This document shows, one piece after another, positions 17,856 to 26,771 of a DNA stretch of 64,000 nucleotides. The position numbers and the translations under genes are program-made. This DNA comes from CAISIP01 sp038326025 (lineage in GTDB: Bacteria > Pseudomonadota > Gammaproteobacteria > Burkholderiales > Burkholderiaceae_C): the NCBI GenBank assembly GCA_038326025.1, contig JBBQJP010000013.1:1-64000 (forward strand), in the 5' to 3' direction. The notes under the pieces are model-generated. The model made no database searches and was not told the origin of the DNA. It saw nothing but the letters and a program-made list of their open reading frames with translations. Every line of letters starts with the position of its first letter. The first letter of the stretch is position 1.

Positions 17856-17981
17856 GGTTGGCTCCGTGATCGGTGGGTTGATGCCTGTACTGTGGGCCGG
17901 CACTCTCGCGCCGGGCTCGCGCAATATCACAGCCAGATAACATTCACGTAAGAAGCTTCCAATCCACACGACACTCACGGC

Positions 17982-18695
17982 ATGGCCCCATCGATACTTG
18001 TTGCCGAAGACCAGGACGACATCCGCGAACTGCTGGTGATGAACCTGCGCAATGCCCGTTATGAGGTATCGGCGGTGGCCGACGGCGTCGCCGCACTGAA
18101 CAGCCAGAACGAGCAGTCCAGCGACTTGCTGATCCTCGATCTGATGATGCCGGGCATGGACGGGCTGGAAGTCTGCAAGGCTTTGCGTGCGCGCGGGCGA
18201 ACCACGCCAATCCTGATGCTCACAGCCAAGTCGACTGAACTCGACCGCGTGCTGGGCCTGGAGCTGGGCGCCGACGATTACTTGACCAAGCCGTTTTCGC
18301 TGGCCGAACTTCTGGCCCGCGTCAAAGCCTTGTTACGCCGGGCCGATATGCAGCGTGCAGCCCAGGGCCAGGCGACTGGCCAGCAAGTCCTGATTCGCAA
18401 TGGCAACCTGGAGATCGCGCCGGTCAAGCGTAGCGTGCGTTACCAGGGCGCGGTGCTGGAGTTCACTGCACTCGAGTTCGACCTGCTGCTGTATTTCTCC
18501 CAGCATCCGGGCCATGTGTTCTCACGTGCCCAACTGCTCGATGCGGTCTGGGGATATACGCATGACGGCTATGAACACACGGTGACCACCCATATCAACC
18601 GCCTGCGCGCCAAACTCGAGGCCGATCCGATGCGCCCCCAGCTGATCCTGACAGTGCGGGGGGCCGGCTACAAGATGCGCGAGGCGCCCGGATGA
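17982..18695 (+). CDS. OmpR-family response regulator
   Basis: A 237-residue regulator. The receiver domain (2-118) has the acidic pair in ILVAEDQDD, phospho-acceptor Asp53 (LILDLMMPGMDG), Thr81 and Lys103 (LTKPFS). The C-terminal winged helix (about 135-233) contains LEFDLLLYFSQHPGHVFSR, LLDAVWGY, THINRLRAKLE and ILTVRGAGYKM. It is in tandem with the histidine kinase 55 bases downstream, its obvious partner. The signal is unknown. Confidence 0.93.
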   Translation: MAPSILVAEDQDDIRELLVMNLRNARYEVSAVADGVAALNSQNEQSSDLLILDLMMPGMDGLEVCKALRARGRTTPILMLTAKSTELDRVLGLELGADDYLTKPFSLAELLARVKALLRRADMQRAAQGQATGQQVLIRNGNLEIAPVKRSVRYQGAVLEFTALEFDLLLYFSQHPGHVFSRAQLLDAVWGYTHDGYEHTVTTHINRLRAKLEADPMRPQLILTVRGAGYKMREAPG

Positions 18696-18750
18696 CAGGC
18701 TGCGGTGCTTCGATACACGCAGTCGTTACGGGCCCGGGGACCCTCACACG

Positions 18751-20265
18751 ATGAGTGTGCGCCTGCGCATCGCACTGACAATTTTTGTCATTGGCGCGCT
18801 GACCGCCCTGGGTGTGATTGCCACCGTGTTGTTCGCATTCCAGCGCTTCGAGCATGAGACCACCTTCCAGCGTGCCGATGCCTTCCTTGGCCGTGTTGTT
18901 GGCATGTACGACAACATTTTCGAGATGCACCAAAGCCAGCCGCAGGCGTTCAACCAGTTCCTGCGCAACCTGGTCTTGTTCGAGCCCGATACCCAGCTCT
19001 ACCTGCTCGATGCCCAGGGCACGGTGTTGTCGTCGACCGGCAGTGCGCAGTTACCGCCCGGTTTCAAGGTGCGCCTGGCGCCGGTGCAGGAGGCCGCGAG
19101 CAAGCCCGACATGCCCTACGTCATGGGGGATGATCCCGAACGCATGGACGCCGGTGCCATCATTGCCGCCCGCGTGGTGCGCCGCGCATTGATCCGCAAC
19201 GACGAGCCGGTGGCGGGCTACCTGTACCTGGTGTGCCACAAGGAGTTGTTGCCGCAAGGGCGGTTGCAACTGCTGGGCAACAGCATAGCCAAGCCGGCGC
19301 TGGTGGCCATCCTGGGCGTGCTGGTGCTGGCGACTTTTCTGACGGTGTGGATCGTGGCCACGGTGACACGGCCACTGCGCCAGTTGACTAACGCGGTGGC
19401 GTCAATTTCCCAAGGTGGTCTGGATGAAGGCGCGCCTGATTCCCCCGAACAATCGCTGCCACCCAAGACGCCGGACGAGTTCGGCCAACTGACGCTGGCA
19501 TTCGAGATGATGCTCTCCACCGTACGCCGGCAATGGTCGTCGCTGCGCCGGCTCGACCATTTCCGGCGCGAAGGTGTGAGCAATCTCTCGCACGACCTGC
19601 GTTCCCCGTTGACAGCCACCACCGCGTGTCTGGAAACGTTGGAGGGGCGGTGGCAAGGCGACATGACCCGCGATGCCGACCGCGATCTGGTGGTGATGGC
19701 CTTGCGCAACACACGCAATGCGGCCCGCCTCGTGCAGTCGCTGGGCGACCTGGCCTTGCTCGACGAACCGACGTTCCGGCTGCGTTGCGAAGTGCTCGAC
19801 GCCGGCGAACTGCTCGACGACATTGCCGTGCGCTTCGGTCAGCGTGCCAGCAGCCTGGGGGTGCGCCTGCAGGCGGTGCATCCGGACGATCCGGCTGCTC
19901 CCGCGCCATTTGTGGCGCTGGACATCGAGCTGTTTGAACGTGCCATTGCCAATCTGGTCGACAACGCATTGAAGTTCTGTCGATCGGGTGACCGCGTGAC
20001 GCTTTCGGCGCAGGTTCATGGCAAGACGGTGGAGGTGTGTGTCGAGGACACCGGTCCGGGCATAACACCGTCCGATATGCCGCATCTTTTTGACCGTTTC
20101 TATCAGGCGCGCCGTTCAGTGGCGCCAAGTACGGGCGCTGGTGGCAAGGGGCTGGGCCTGGCGATCGTCAAGCGGATCGCCGAACTCCATGGCGGTGAAG
20201 TGCGGGTCGAAAGTGCCGCAGGGCGTGGCACCCGCGTCACGCTGGTGTTGCCGCCAGCTGCGTGA
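18751..20265 (+). CDS. Membrane sensor histidine kinase
   Basis: A 504-residue EnvZ-type kinase. TM1 is about residues 8-30, a periplasmic sensor domain about 31-178, TM2 about 183-204, HAMP about 205-262. HisKA has phospho-His281 (NLSHDLRSPLTATTAC). The HATPase domain has the N box NLVDNALKF, G1 VEDTGPGI, F box LFDRFYQ and G2 GGKGLGLAIVKRI. The DLRSPLT form instead of ELRTPLT is a known variant. The last ~150 bases recur in decayed form at 23404-23551. Confidence 0.93.
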   Translation: MSVRLRIALTIFVIGALTALGVIATVLFAFQRFEHETTFQRADAFLGRVVGMYDNIFEMHQSQPQAFNQFLRNLVLFEPDTQLYLLDAQGTVLSSTGSAQLPPGFKVRLAPVQEAASKPDMPYVMGDDPERMDAGAIIAARVVRRALIRNDEPVAGYLYLVCHKELLPQGRLQLLGNSIAKPALVAILGVLVLATFLTVWIVATVTRPLRQLTNAVASISQGGLDEGAPDSPEQSLPPKTPDEFGQLTLAFEMMLSTVRRQWSSLRRLDHFRREGVSNLSHDLRSPLTATTACLETLEGRWQGDMTRDADRDLVVMALRNTRNAARLVQSLGDLALLDEPTFRLRCEVLDAGELLDDIAVRFGQRASSLGVRLQAVHPDDPAAPAPFVALDIELFERAIANLVDNALKFCRSGDRVTLSAQVHGKTVEVCVEDTGPGITPSDMPHLFDRFYQARRSVAPSTGAGGKGLGLAIVKRIAELHGGEVRVESAAGRGTRVTLVLPPAA

Positions 20266-20501
20266 ACCAGTGATTGACTTGGCTGGCCGGTGCTTGCCGC
20301 TGTGCAGCGCACCGGGTCGGGGCCACCCAATGGACGTGTGCGAACAAATCGGCTAACGAATGGCGAATGGCGGATGTAACTGGACGCGGACTGCCGTACG
20401 TGGTGATAAGCTTCCATTTACAGTGTGTTCGTTCTGGCTCCATGCGGAATGCGGCATGTCGTTTGATGGGCGCACGCGTAGTGGTTGTCGGGTAGGAATG
20501 C

Positions 20502-23396
20502 ATGCAGGAAAATTCAGAAGAATCCCGTCGGATGGCCCAGTTGCGGGACCTCTTGGTCCTGGACAGCGCGCCGGAGCCGATGTTCGACAGCATTGTCAAG
20601 CTGGCTTCGGATGTATGTGGCGTCCCGATCGCCCTGGTCAGCCTGGTCGATATGGAGCGCCAATGGTTCAAGGCCAACGTCGGCCTGCCCGGCGTCAACG
20701 AGACGCCACGCGATGTGGCGTTCTGCTCCCATGCGATCCAGGACGACGCGCTGTTCGAGGTGCCCGATGCGAGACTCGACGCGCGGTTTTCGGCAAATCC
20801 GCTGGTGACTGGCGATCCGGACATCCGCTTTTATGCGGGCGCTCCGCTGGTGCTGGATGATGGTGCGCGTGTCGGAACCTTGTGCGTCATCGATCGCCAG
20901 GCCCGGCAACTGGATGCTTCCCAAAAGAGCAGCTTGATCGCGCTTGCGCGCATTGCCACCCAGGCGCTGCAGAGCCGGCGTGACCTGATCCAGCGCGCTG
21001 CAACTGTTCGCAGCGCGTACGACCAGCAGGTGGCCGACAGCGAGTTGCGTTATCGGGCCATTGTCGAGGCGCAGGTGGAGCTGGTTTCTTTGGCGCAAGC
21101 CGACGGCACGCTGGTGTTCGTCAATACGGCCTATGCCAGTCGCTTTGGCAAGACGCCACAGCAGATGCTGGGGCTGAATCTGTTCGATTTCATCACCTCG
21201 CAGGATCGTGCGGCAGTGGCTGCGCAACTGCGCGAGGTATGGCAGAGCGGACAAAGCCAGTCCAACGTCAACCGCCTATGGGTACACGACGGCAGCCAGC
21301 GCTGGGTCTCGTGGACCAACTCCTTGCAGCGCGATGCCGTAGGCCGCTCCTTGCTGCATTCCGTGGGCCGGGACGTGACCGATCGCAAGCAGGTGGAACT
21401 GGCCCTCGAGGAAAGCCAGGCGATGTTGGCGCGCACCGGTCGCATTGCCGGTGTGGGGGGGTGGCAGCTGGACCTGGCCAGCAGTGCGCTGAGCTGGTCT
21501 GAAGAAACCCGGCGCATCCACGAGGTGGACGCGGATTACCAGCCCAGTCTGGATACGGCTGTGGGGTTCTATGCGGCCGGCGCGCGGGTGCAGGTCGAGC
21601 AGGCGGTTGCGCACGCGATAGCGGAAGGTACCGCGTGGGACCTGGAACTGCCAATGATCACCGCCAAGGGGCGTGCGATCTGGGTACGTGCCCAGGGTGA
21701 GGTTGAGTTCGATCAGGGCAAGCCGGTACGCTTGGTCGGCGCGTTCCAGGACATCAGCGAGCGCCGGCAACTACTCGAACGGATCGAAGACAACGAACGC
21801 TTTGTGCGCCAGATCACCGACGGCTTGCCGCTGCGTGTCGCCTATCTTGACCGGGAACTGCGTTTTCAGTTCGTCAACCGGGCCAACTGCGAGCGTTTTG
21901 GCCGCCCACGCGAAGACATTCTGGGCCGCACCCTGATCGAGCTGACCGGGCGAGGCAATGACGCAATCGTGAGTGCCAAGGTGCGGGCGGTGCTCGATGG
22001 CGAGACGCAACATTTCGAGTATGAGGAAACCGCAGACAGTGGTGTGCGCCGCTTCGAAAGCCATTTGGTGCCCGATGTCGGCGCTGATGGCCATCTGCGT
22101 GGCTTCTACGCCACCGGCGTCGACATCACGCAGCGCAGCGCCACCGAGCGTGATTTGCGCGAGCTGACCGAAATCAACGACAACACGACCGACTTTGTCG
22201 TGCAGACCGACTGGCGGGGCGCCATCAGCTACCTGAACCCCGCGGCGCGGCGTGTGCTGGGTATCGCGCCGCAGCAGCCACTCGACGCTTTGAACTTCGT
22301 GTCTTTCAATACCGCGCAGACCAACCGCAACTTTGCCGAAATCGTGGTACCACAGGTGAGGCGCGACGGTGTCTGGATCGGCGAATCTACCTGTATTGCC
22401 GTTGCCGGACGCGAAGTGCCGGTCAGCCAGATCGTCATTGCGCACCATGATGCGCTTGGCCGCATATCGCGCTACTCGTCGGTGATGCGCGACCGCAGCG
22501 AGCAGAAGGAGGCCGAGTTGGCGTTGGCGCGCCAGACCGCAACGCTGCGCTCGGTGACGCAGGCGATTCCGGCCAGCATCGCGGTGGTGGGAAACGACGA
22601 GCAATACCGGTTCGTCAATGACGCCTTTGTGCGATGGGTCGGACTGGAACGCGCGCAGATCATTGGCCGCACTATTGCCGAGGTCCTGCCACAGCAGGAC
22701 TTCGCTCGCAGCCGAACCTGGGTGGAGCGGGCGCTGGCGGGCGAATCGGTCCAGTTCGAACGAGAATACGAAGGGCGCAGCGGCCTCACCCATATCGCGG
22801 TGAGTTACATCCCGTTGTGGCTGGATTCCGGCAAGGTCGACGGTTTTGTCGCCGTGCTGCAGGACATCTCGCAGCACAAGCGCAAGGAAGTGCGCCTGCT
22901 GCAACTGGCGCAACGCGACGCACTCACGGGATTGCTGAACCGCGCTGGCTTTGAGCAGCAGATGGAGCAGGTGGTGGCTGATGGAAGCGGGCCGTCACTG
23001 GCGCTGCTGTACGTCGACCTGGACCACTTCAAGCCGGTGAACGATCAATACGGACACCCGGTGGGTGACCAGGTGTTGCAACAGTTTGCGCAGCGGCTGT
23101 CGGCACTGGTGCGGCCATCCGATGGCGTTGCGCGGCTCGGTGGCGACGAGTTCGCGTTGTTGCTGCGCGGTGTACACGCCAGTGCCAACGCCCATGCGGT
23201 GGCCGACAAGGTCATCGCAGCCGCCCATACGCCGTTTGAGGTGGCCGGGCATGTGCTGCAAGTGGGTGCCAGTGTCGGCGTGGCGTTTGGCGTGGACGCA
23301 CATGCGGGTTGGCCCGATCTGGTCAAACGTGCCGATGCCATGTTGTACGAGGCCAAGAATACGGGCCGGGGGCGGCAGGCGGGCGCCGACAGCTGA
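20502..23396 (+). CDS. GAF-PAS diguanylate cyclase
   Basis: A 964-residue soluble c-di-GMP synthase. A GAF domain (about 12-160, CSHAIQDDALFEVPDAR) is followed by about five PAS/PAC units (roughly 175-800, with repeated QDISxR/DVTDRK-like ends) and a GGDEF domain (about 805-960). The active-site motif GGDEF is intact at 880-884, and the inhibitory site RPSD at 871-874 is spaced five residues upstream, so product inhibition is expected. No EAL domain and no membrane segment. The start ATG is preceded by GTAGGAATGC. The gene follows the two-component pair after 236 bases with no clear feature. Confidence 0.92.
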   Translation: MQENSEESRRMAQLRDLLVLDSAPEPMFDSIVKLASDVCGVPIALVSLVDMERQWFKANVGLPGVNETPRDVAFCSHAIQDDALFEVPDARLDARFSANPLVTGDPDIRFYAGAPLVLDDGARVGTLCVIDRQARQLDASQKSSLIALARIATQALQSRRDLIQRAATVRSAYDQQVADSELRYRAIVEAQVELVSLAQADGTLVFVNTAYASRFGKTPQQMLGLNLFDFITSQDRAAVAAQLREVWQSGQSQSNVNRLWVHDGSQRWVSWTNSLQRDAVGRSLLHSVGRDVTDRKQVELALEESQAMLARTGRIAGVGGWQLDLASSALSWSEETRRIHEVDADYQPSLDTAVGFYAAGARVQVEQAVAHAIAEGTAWDLELPMITAKGRAIWVRAQGEVEFDQGKPVRLVGAFQDISERRQLLERIEDNERFVRQITDGLPLRVAYLDRELRFQFVNRANCERFGRPREDILGRTLIELTGRGNDAIVSAKVRAVLDGETQHFEYEETADSGVRRFESHLVPDVGADGHLRGFYATGVDITQRSATERDLRELTEINDNTTDFVVQTDWRGAISYLNPAARRVLGIAPQQPLDALNFVSFNTAQTNRNFAEIVVPQVRRDGVWIGESTCIAVAGREVPVSQIVIAHHDALGRISRYSSVMRDRSEQKEAELALARQTATLRSVTQAIPASIAVVGNDEQYRFVNDAFVRWVGLERAQIIGRTIAEVLPQQDFARSRTWVERALAGESVQFEREYEGRSGLTHIAVSYIPLWLDSGKVDGFVAVLQDISQHKRKEVRLLQLAQRDALTGLLNRAGFEQQMEQVVADGSGPSLALLYVDLDHFKPVNDQYGHPVGDQVLQQFAQRLSALVRPSDGVARLGGDEFALLLRGVHASANAHAVADKVIAAAHTPFEVAGHVLQVGASVGVAFGVDAHAGWPDLVKRADAMLYEAKNTGRGRQAGADS

Positions 23397-23403
23397 GAGG
23401 CCG

Positions 23404-23551
23404 GTCGGTGGCGCCAAGTACCGGCGCCGGTAGCAAGGGGCTGGGGCTGGCGATCGTCACGCGTATTGCCGAGTTGCACGGCGGCGACGTCCGCGTGCAC
23501 AGCGAGGCGCGGGGAACCCGGGTGATGCTGGTGTTGCCGGCGGTGTTGTAG
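23404..23551 (+). pseudogene. Remnant of a histidine kinase 3' end (duplicate)
   Basis: Right after the GGDEF stop (23396) lies about 148 bases that translate to RSVAPSTGAGSKGLGLAIV, then TRIAELHGGDVRVHSEARGT and RVMLVLPAVL, ending in TAG. This is the C-terminal G2 box and last strands of a HATPase domain, closely matching the end of the kinase encoded at 18751-20265 (RSVAPSTGAGGKGLGLAIV). No upstream kinase sequence is present, so it cannot be functional alone. Nucleotide differences are many and mostly in third positions, so the copy is old or came from a paralogue. Confidence 0.75.
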
Positions 23552-23645
23552 TTGACGCTTTGGCTGTGGCGTTCAGGCCGCCTAGTAGTCGGAGAACAAG
23601 CAAAGTCGCCGCTACCGGTTGCGGTCCAGATGCGAGCGACGGAGT

Positions 23646-25985
23646 TCAGCCGCTTGTTGCACCGACCAGGGTGGGCTGCGTGATCGCCGCACGGATCGCC
23701 TTAAACGCCGCCGCAATGTCGTCGGTGGCCGGCGCTTCACCTTCCAACGTGATCCCGATCAAGCGCGGCTGTTGCATAGTGACCGTGAGCCGATTGAATC
23801 CGCGCATGGCCCGCAATTGCAGCGTTGAAACCGTCGTGGCATTGCCGATGCTGTAGGCGTAATAGACATGCCGTGGCTGAAAGGTCTTTTTGCGGTGCCA
23901 TTGCGTATGTGTCAGTGTCAGGCACGGCGGCTCGACGCAGCTTTGCACTTTTCGGGATTGCACGTCGCGCCAGGTGTCCTGATTGCCAGGTGCCAGCCGC
24001 ACGGGCTGCAGCTTGGCGGTTTCTGTCAAGGGCTGCACGATCAACAGTTGCATGTCGCGCCCGTCCCGGCGATAGGTCGCCGAAAGGGATTTGGTTTCTC
24101 CGCCGTCGTCCGTCGACCAGAGCGGCTGGGGCGTGGTCAATTCCCATCCGCCGGCATTGCGCGGCAGGTTTTCGGTCTGACCGTTTTGCATCTTGGGTGC
24201 GGCGCCAGCCGGTATCCAGGCGAAGGGCGCCGCCAACAACAGCACCGTGGTGCCGGCGAGCGCTGGCGCAAAACGGCGCCAGTCGGTAGGGTTCTTGCTT
24301 GCGGCCGGCTCCCAGCCGACCGGCGCGCGATCGGTCTTGAGCCATGCCAGCAATGCGAACATGACGCCCATCGCGATGACCAGTCCGATCCACTGGTAAT
24401 AACCATGTGTCGACAGTTCCATCTGTGTGCCGCTCAGCCAGTCCGCCAGCACGATGGCATTGACGCGCATCAGATTGGCGAGAAAACCCAGCCCTGCGCC
24501 GAACAACGCCAGCGTCGCGATCCTGCCAAACGACCGGTACAGCAAAAGGCCGAAGCAATAGCCCAGGAACAGCATCAGCGTCACGTAGGACAGGCCCGAA
24601 CAGGCGTCTACGACATAGTAGTGGTTGCTTCCGACCTGCACCGAGAATCCGTCGATGTGGTGTGGCAAACCGGCCAGTGTCGTGAAAAATGCAATCGACT
24701 GGACCGTCAGTAGCCGCAACAACGGTTGCAGTACATCCCCACTGGGAACCATCAGGAAAAGTAGCGCCAGCAGGGGAAACAAGCGACGGTAAGGTCGCCA
24801 CCCGAGTGTGGACATGGCAACAGCATGCAATGCCAGCACCAGGGCGATCTGACCGCCGAGATGGATATTCATGATTGCCGATGCGCCCCACAGCAGTCCG
24901 GCCGCCAGCGCCAGCGTCGCACCGCTGAGGTCGGGCCTGGGCTCGCAGGCCAGGATTTCTTCCCGAAAATGCCAGCCCAACAGGTAAAGCAGTGTTGGCA
25001 ATACCAGCCACCCGTAGCGGTAGGATTCGTTGCCCTGCCAGGCATCGACCAGTTGCAGCACGGTCGGCCACATCACCAGCACAACCAGGCCGCTTCCGAT
25101 GGCGGCGCCCATCAAGGTTTGCCGCCAGGTCGCCGTTAATGCGGCCCTGGGTCGCGGCGCTGCAATGCCCGTGACGCCGTCGGCGGTGATGGGATCGCGC
25201 ATGCCGACCCGATACACAAAGGGCTGCAGCAAGGTGCGCACTATCCCGGCATCCTGCGGCCGGCGAAAGTATTCGAGTCCGGATTCTTCGATCTTCTGCT
25301 CGTCAGGATTGGTGTAACTGCCGAACATCCGGTCCCAGATCGTCAGCACCATGCCGTAGTTGCTGTCGGTCAGGCGGCTGTGCGCGCTGTGGTGGGCTTC
25401 GTGAAAGGTCGGCGTGACAACGGCCAGCCGCAGCCATCGGTCCACTGCAAGGGGAAGACGCAGGTTGGCGTGGGCAAATATCGCAAATGCAATTGCGAAC
25501 AGCAGGTAAAAACCAATGGCTTGCGCGGGAAGCCCCAGTGTGGCCACAAGGCCGAGCATGAGCGCGGCGCCTAAGGCGCTTTCGAGCGGGTGGTGCCGCT
25601 GCGAGGTCGTGACGTCCACCTGTGTATCGCTGTGGTGCACCAGATGCATTCGCCACAACACCGGTACACCATGAAACAACCTGTGTGATGCATAACTCCA
25701 CAAATCCAGCAACAGGAATGTCAGCAGATACTGCATGGCAACCGGAACGCCGAGGGCAGACAAGAGGCCGGTGGGTTGCTCGATCGCAAACGCGATGATT
25801 CCCAGGGGAAAGACGATGCGCGTGACCACACCATCGAGCAGAAACAGGACGCCATTGGAGAGCCAGCGCTGGCCACGCTGGACTTGGCGGTGCGCCAACG
25901 CGCGCGGTAGTTCGAGCGCCCCGAGAAGAATCAACGTGGAAAAGAAGACAAGTGCGAACAGGGGGTCAAATTGATCGGCAGTCAT
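23646..25985 (-). CDS. Fatty acid hydroxylase-exosortase-EpsI fusion protein
   Basis: A single 779-residue frame with three parts. Residues 1-250 form a sterol desaturase/fatty acid hydroxylase-type membrane domain with the His clusters HRLFH (101-105), HLVHH (114-118) and HEAHH (195-199) that bind the di-iron centre. Residues about 290-555 are a polytopic exosortase with the catalytic triad Cys462 (VVDACSGLSY), Arg507 (ANLMRVNAIV) and His527 (ELSTHGYYQW). Residues about 570-779 are an EpsI/DUF3485-like periplasmic domain. Exosortases cut C-terminal sorting signals of exported proteins. The ATG at 25985 (MTADQFDPLF) is preferred: GGAG lies about ten bases upstream. A small candidate substrate gene lies directly upstream on the same strand. 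No EPS cluster is present. Confidence 0.85.
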   Translation of the reverse strand: MTADQFDPLFALVFFSTLILLGALELPRALAHRQVQRGQRWLSNGVLFLLDGVVTRIVFPLGIIAFAIEQPTGLLSALGVPVAMQYLLTFLLLDLWSYASHRLFHGVPVLWRMHLVHHSDTQVDVTTSQRHHPLESALGAALMLGLVATLGLPAQAIGFYLLFAIAFAIFAHANLRLPLAVDRWLRLAVVTPTFHEAHHSAHSRLTDSNYGMVLTIWDRMFGSYTNPDEQKIEESGLEYFRRPQDAGIVRTLLQPFVYRVGMRDPITADGVTGIAAPRPRAALTATWRQTLMGAAIGSGLVVLVMWPTVLQLVDAWQGNESYRYGWLVLPTLLYLLGWHFREEILACEPRPDLSGATLALAAGLLWGASAIMNIHLGGQIALVLALHAVAMSTLGWRPYRRLFPLLALLFLMVPSGDVLQPLLRLLTVQSIAFFTTLAGLPHHIDGFSVQVGSNHYYVVDACSGLSYVTLMLFLGYCFGLLLYRSFGRIATLALFGAGLGFLANLMRVNAIVLADWLSGTQMELSTHGYYQWIGLVIAMGVMFALLAWLKTDRAPVGWEPAASKNPTDWRRFAPALAGTTVLLLAAPFAWIPAGAAPKMQNGQTENLPRNAGGWELTTPQPLWSTDDGGETKSLSATYRRDGRDMQLLIVQPLTETAKLQPVRLAPGNQDTWRDVQSRKVQSCVEPPCLTLTHTQWHRKKTFQPRHVYYAYSIGNATTVSTLQLRAMRGFNRLTVTMQQPRLIGITLEGEAPATDDIAAAFKAIRAAITQPTLVGATSG

Positions 25986-26135
25986 CGCGCGCTTGCTCCG
26001 GCCAGGCGTTTGCGGTCCATCCGTAGAAACTGGCATGAAGCGTCGTGTCATTCGACGTGGCCACCCACAGTTTCGGCTGAACCAGCTTGTGATCCGGCCC
26101 TCTTGACCGGGTCATGTTGTGCAATGCGTCGGCGA

Positions 26136-26354
26136 TCAGTTCTTGCGGTCTTTCTTGCGCTGCACGATACGAATGCCTGCCACGAGTCCAACCACAGCAA
26201 CGGTCAGTATTCCACCCTCGAGAATCGGAAGGTTGGTGCCGCCCAGAATCTGCCCCAACGGAGCCCCCAGGGTAGTGCCAAGGGTGATGCTGGCGAACGC
26301 CCCTCCTGTGATGCCGGCTGCAACGGTTCCTGCAATGAGTTTCGGTGCGATCAT
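26136..26354 (-). CDS. Small protein with exosortase-type C-terminal signal
   Basis: A 72-residue protein 150 bases upstream of the exosortase fusion gene on the same strand. The ATG at 26354 has a strong ribosome site (GAGGAG, seven-base spacing). It has a signal-peptide-like N-terminus (residues 3-22), a short Gly-rich middle, and a C-terminus with the tripartite layout of sorting signals: motif NLPILEGG (41-48), hydrophobic helix (49-61) and basic tail RIVQRKKDRK (62-71). The motif is not canonical PEP, IPTL or LPxTG. Position and architecture suggest it is the dedicated substrate of the neighbouring exosortase. No other function is recognisable. Confidence 0.7.
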   Translation of the reverse strand: MIAPKLIAGTVAAGITGGAFASITLGTTLGAPLGQILGGTNLPILEGGILTVAVVGLVAGIRIVQRKKDRKN

Positions 26355-26771
26355 GATGGTGCTCCTCAGGTGGTCAGGGGCGATTTCAACGCTTTGCATG
26401 AAGTGCCAGGAGCGCTGCATTCTCGCCATGATGATGAATTCAAGCTATGCAACGCAATATTCGGGCCGCAATGCCGTATAGACGTGCAAATTGTTGATTA
26501 AATTGAAGAATTCCACTTGTTGCTCGGTTTCCATGACCTGTCTCGACAGTCGTTTGTCATGTATCTCGACATATGTACCGTAGTTGATTCGGGCTTGCCG
26601 GATCGCCGGGAGGAAGGTGTGGCAGGGCGAGATTCAGGCCACGAGCCATCACCTGATAGGCCTTTGGTTGTGGGGCGGCGATCCGCATCGATCCCCATTC
26701 CACGCGTTCGGACCATGCCAGGACAGCAGGGCCGCCCGCCATGAGATCCCACGACGGGTCGATCGCGTTGC
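26355..26771. other. Intergenic stretch without a recognised gene
   Basis: About 417 bases between the small exosortase-substrate-like gene and the metallophosphoesterase. The part around 26430-26580 is clearly more AT-rich than its surroundings, as expected for the promoter of the small gene (transcribed leftward). The rest has open frames on both strands that lack ribosome sites and resemble no family. I see no hairpin with a T-run. Confidence 0.4.
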
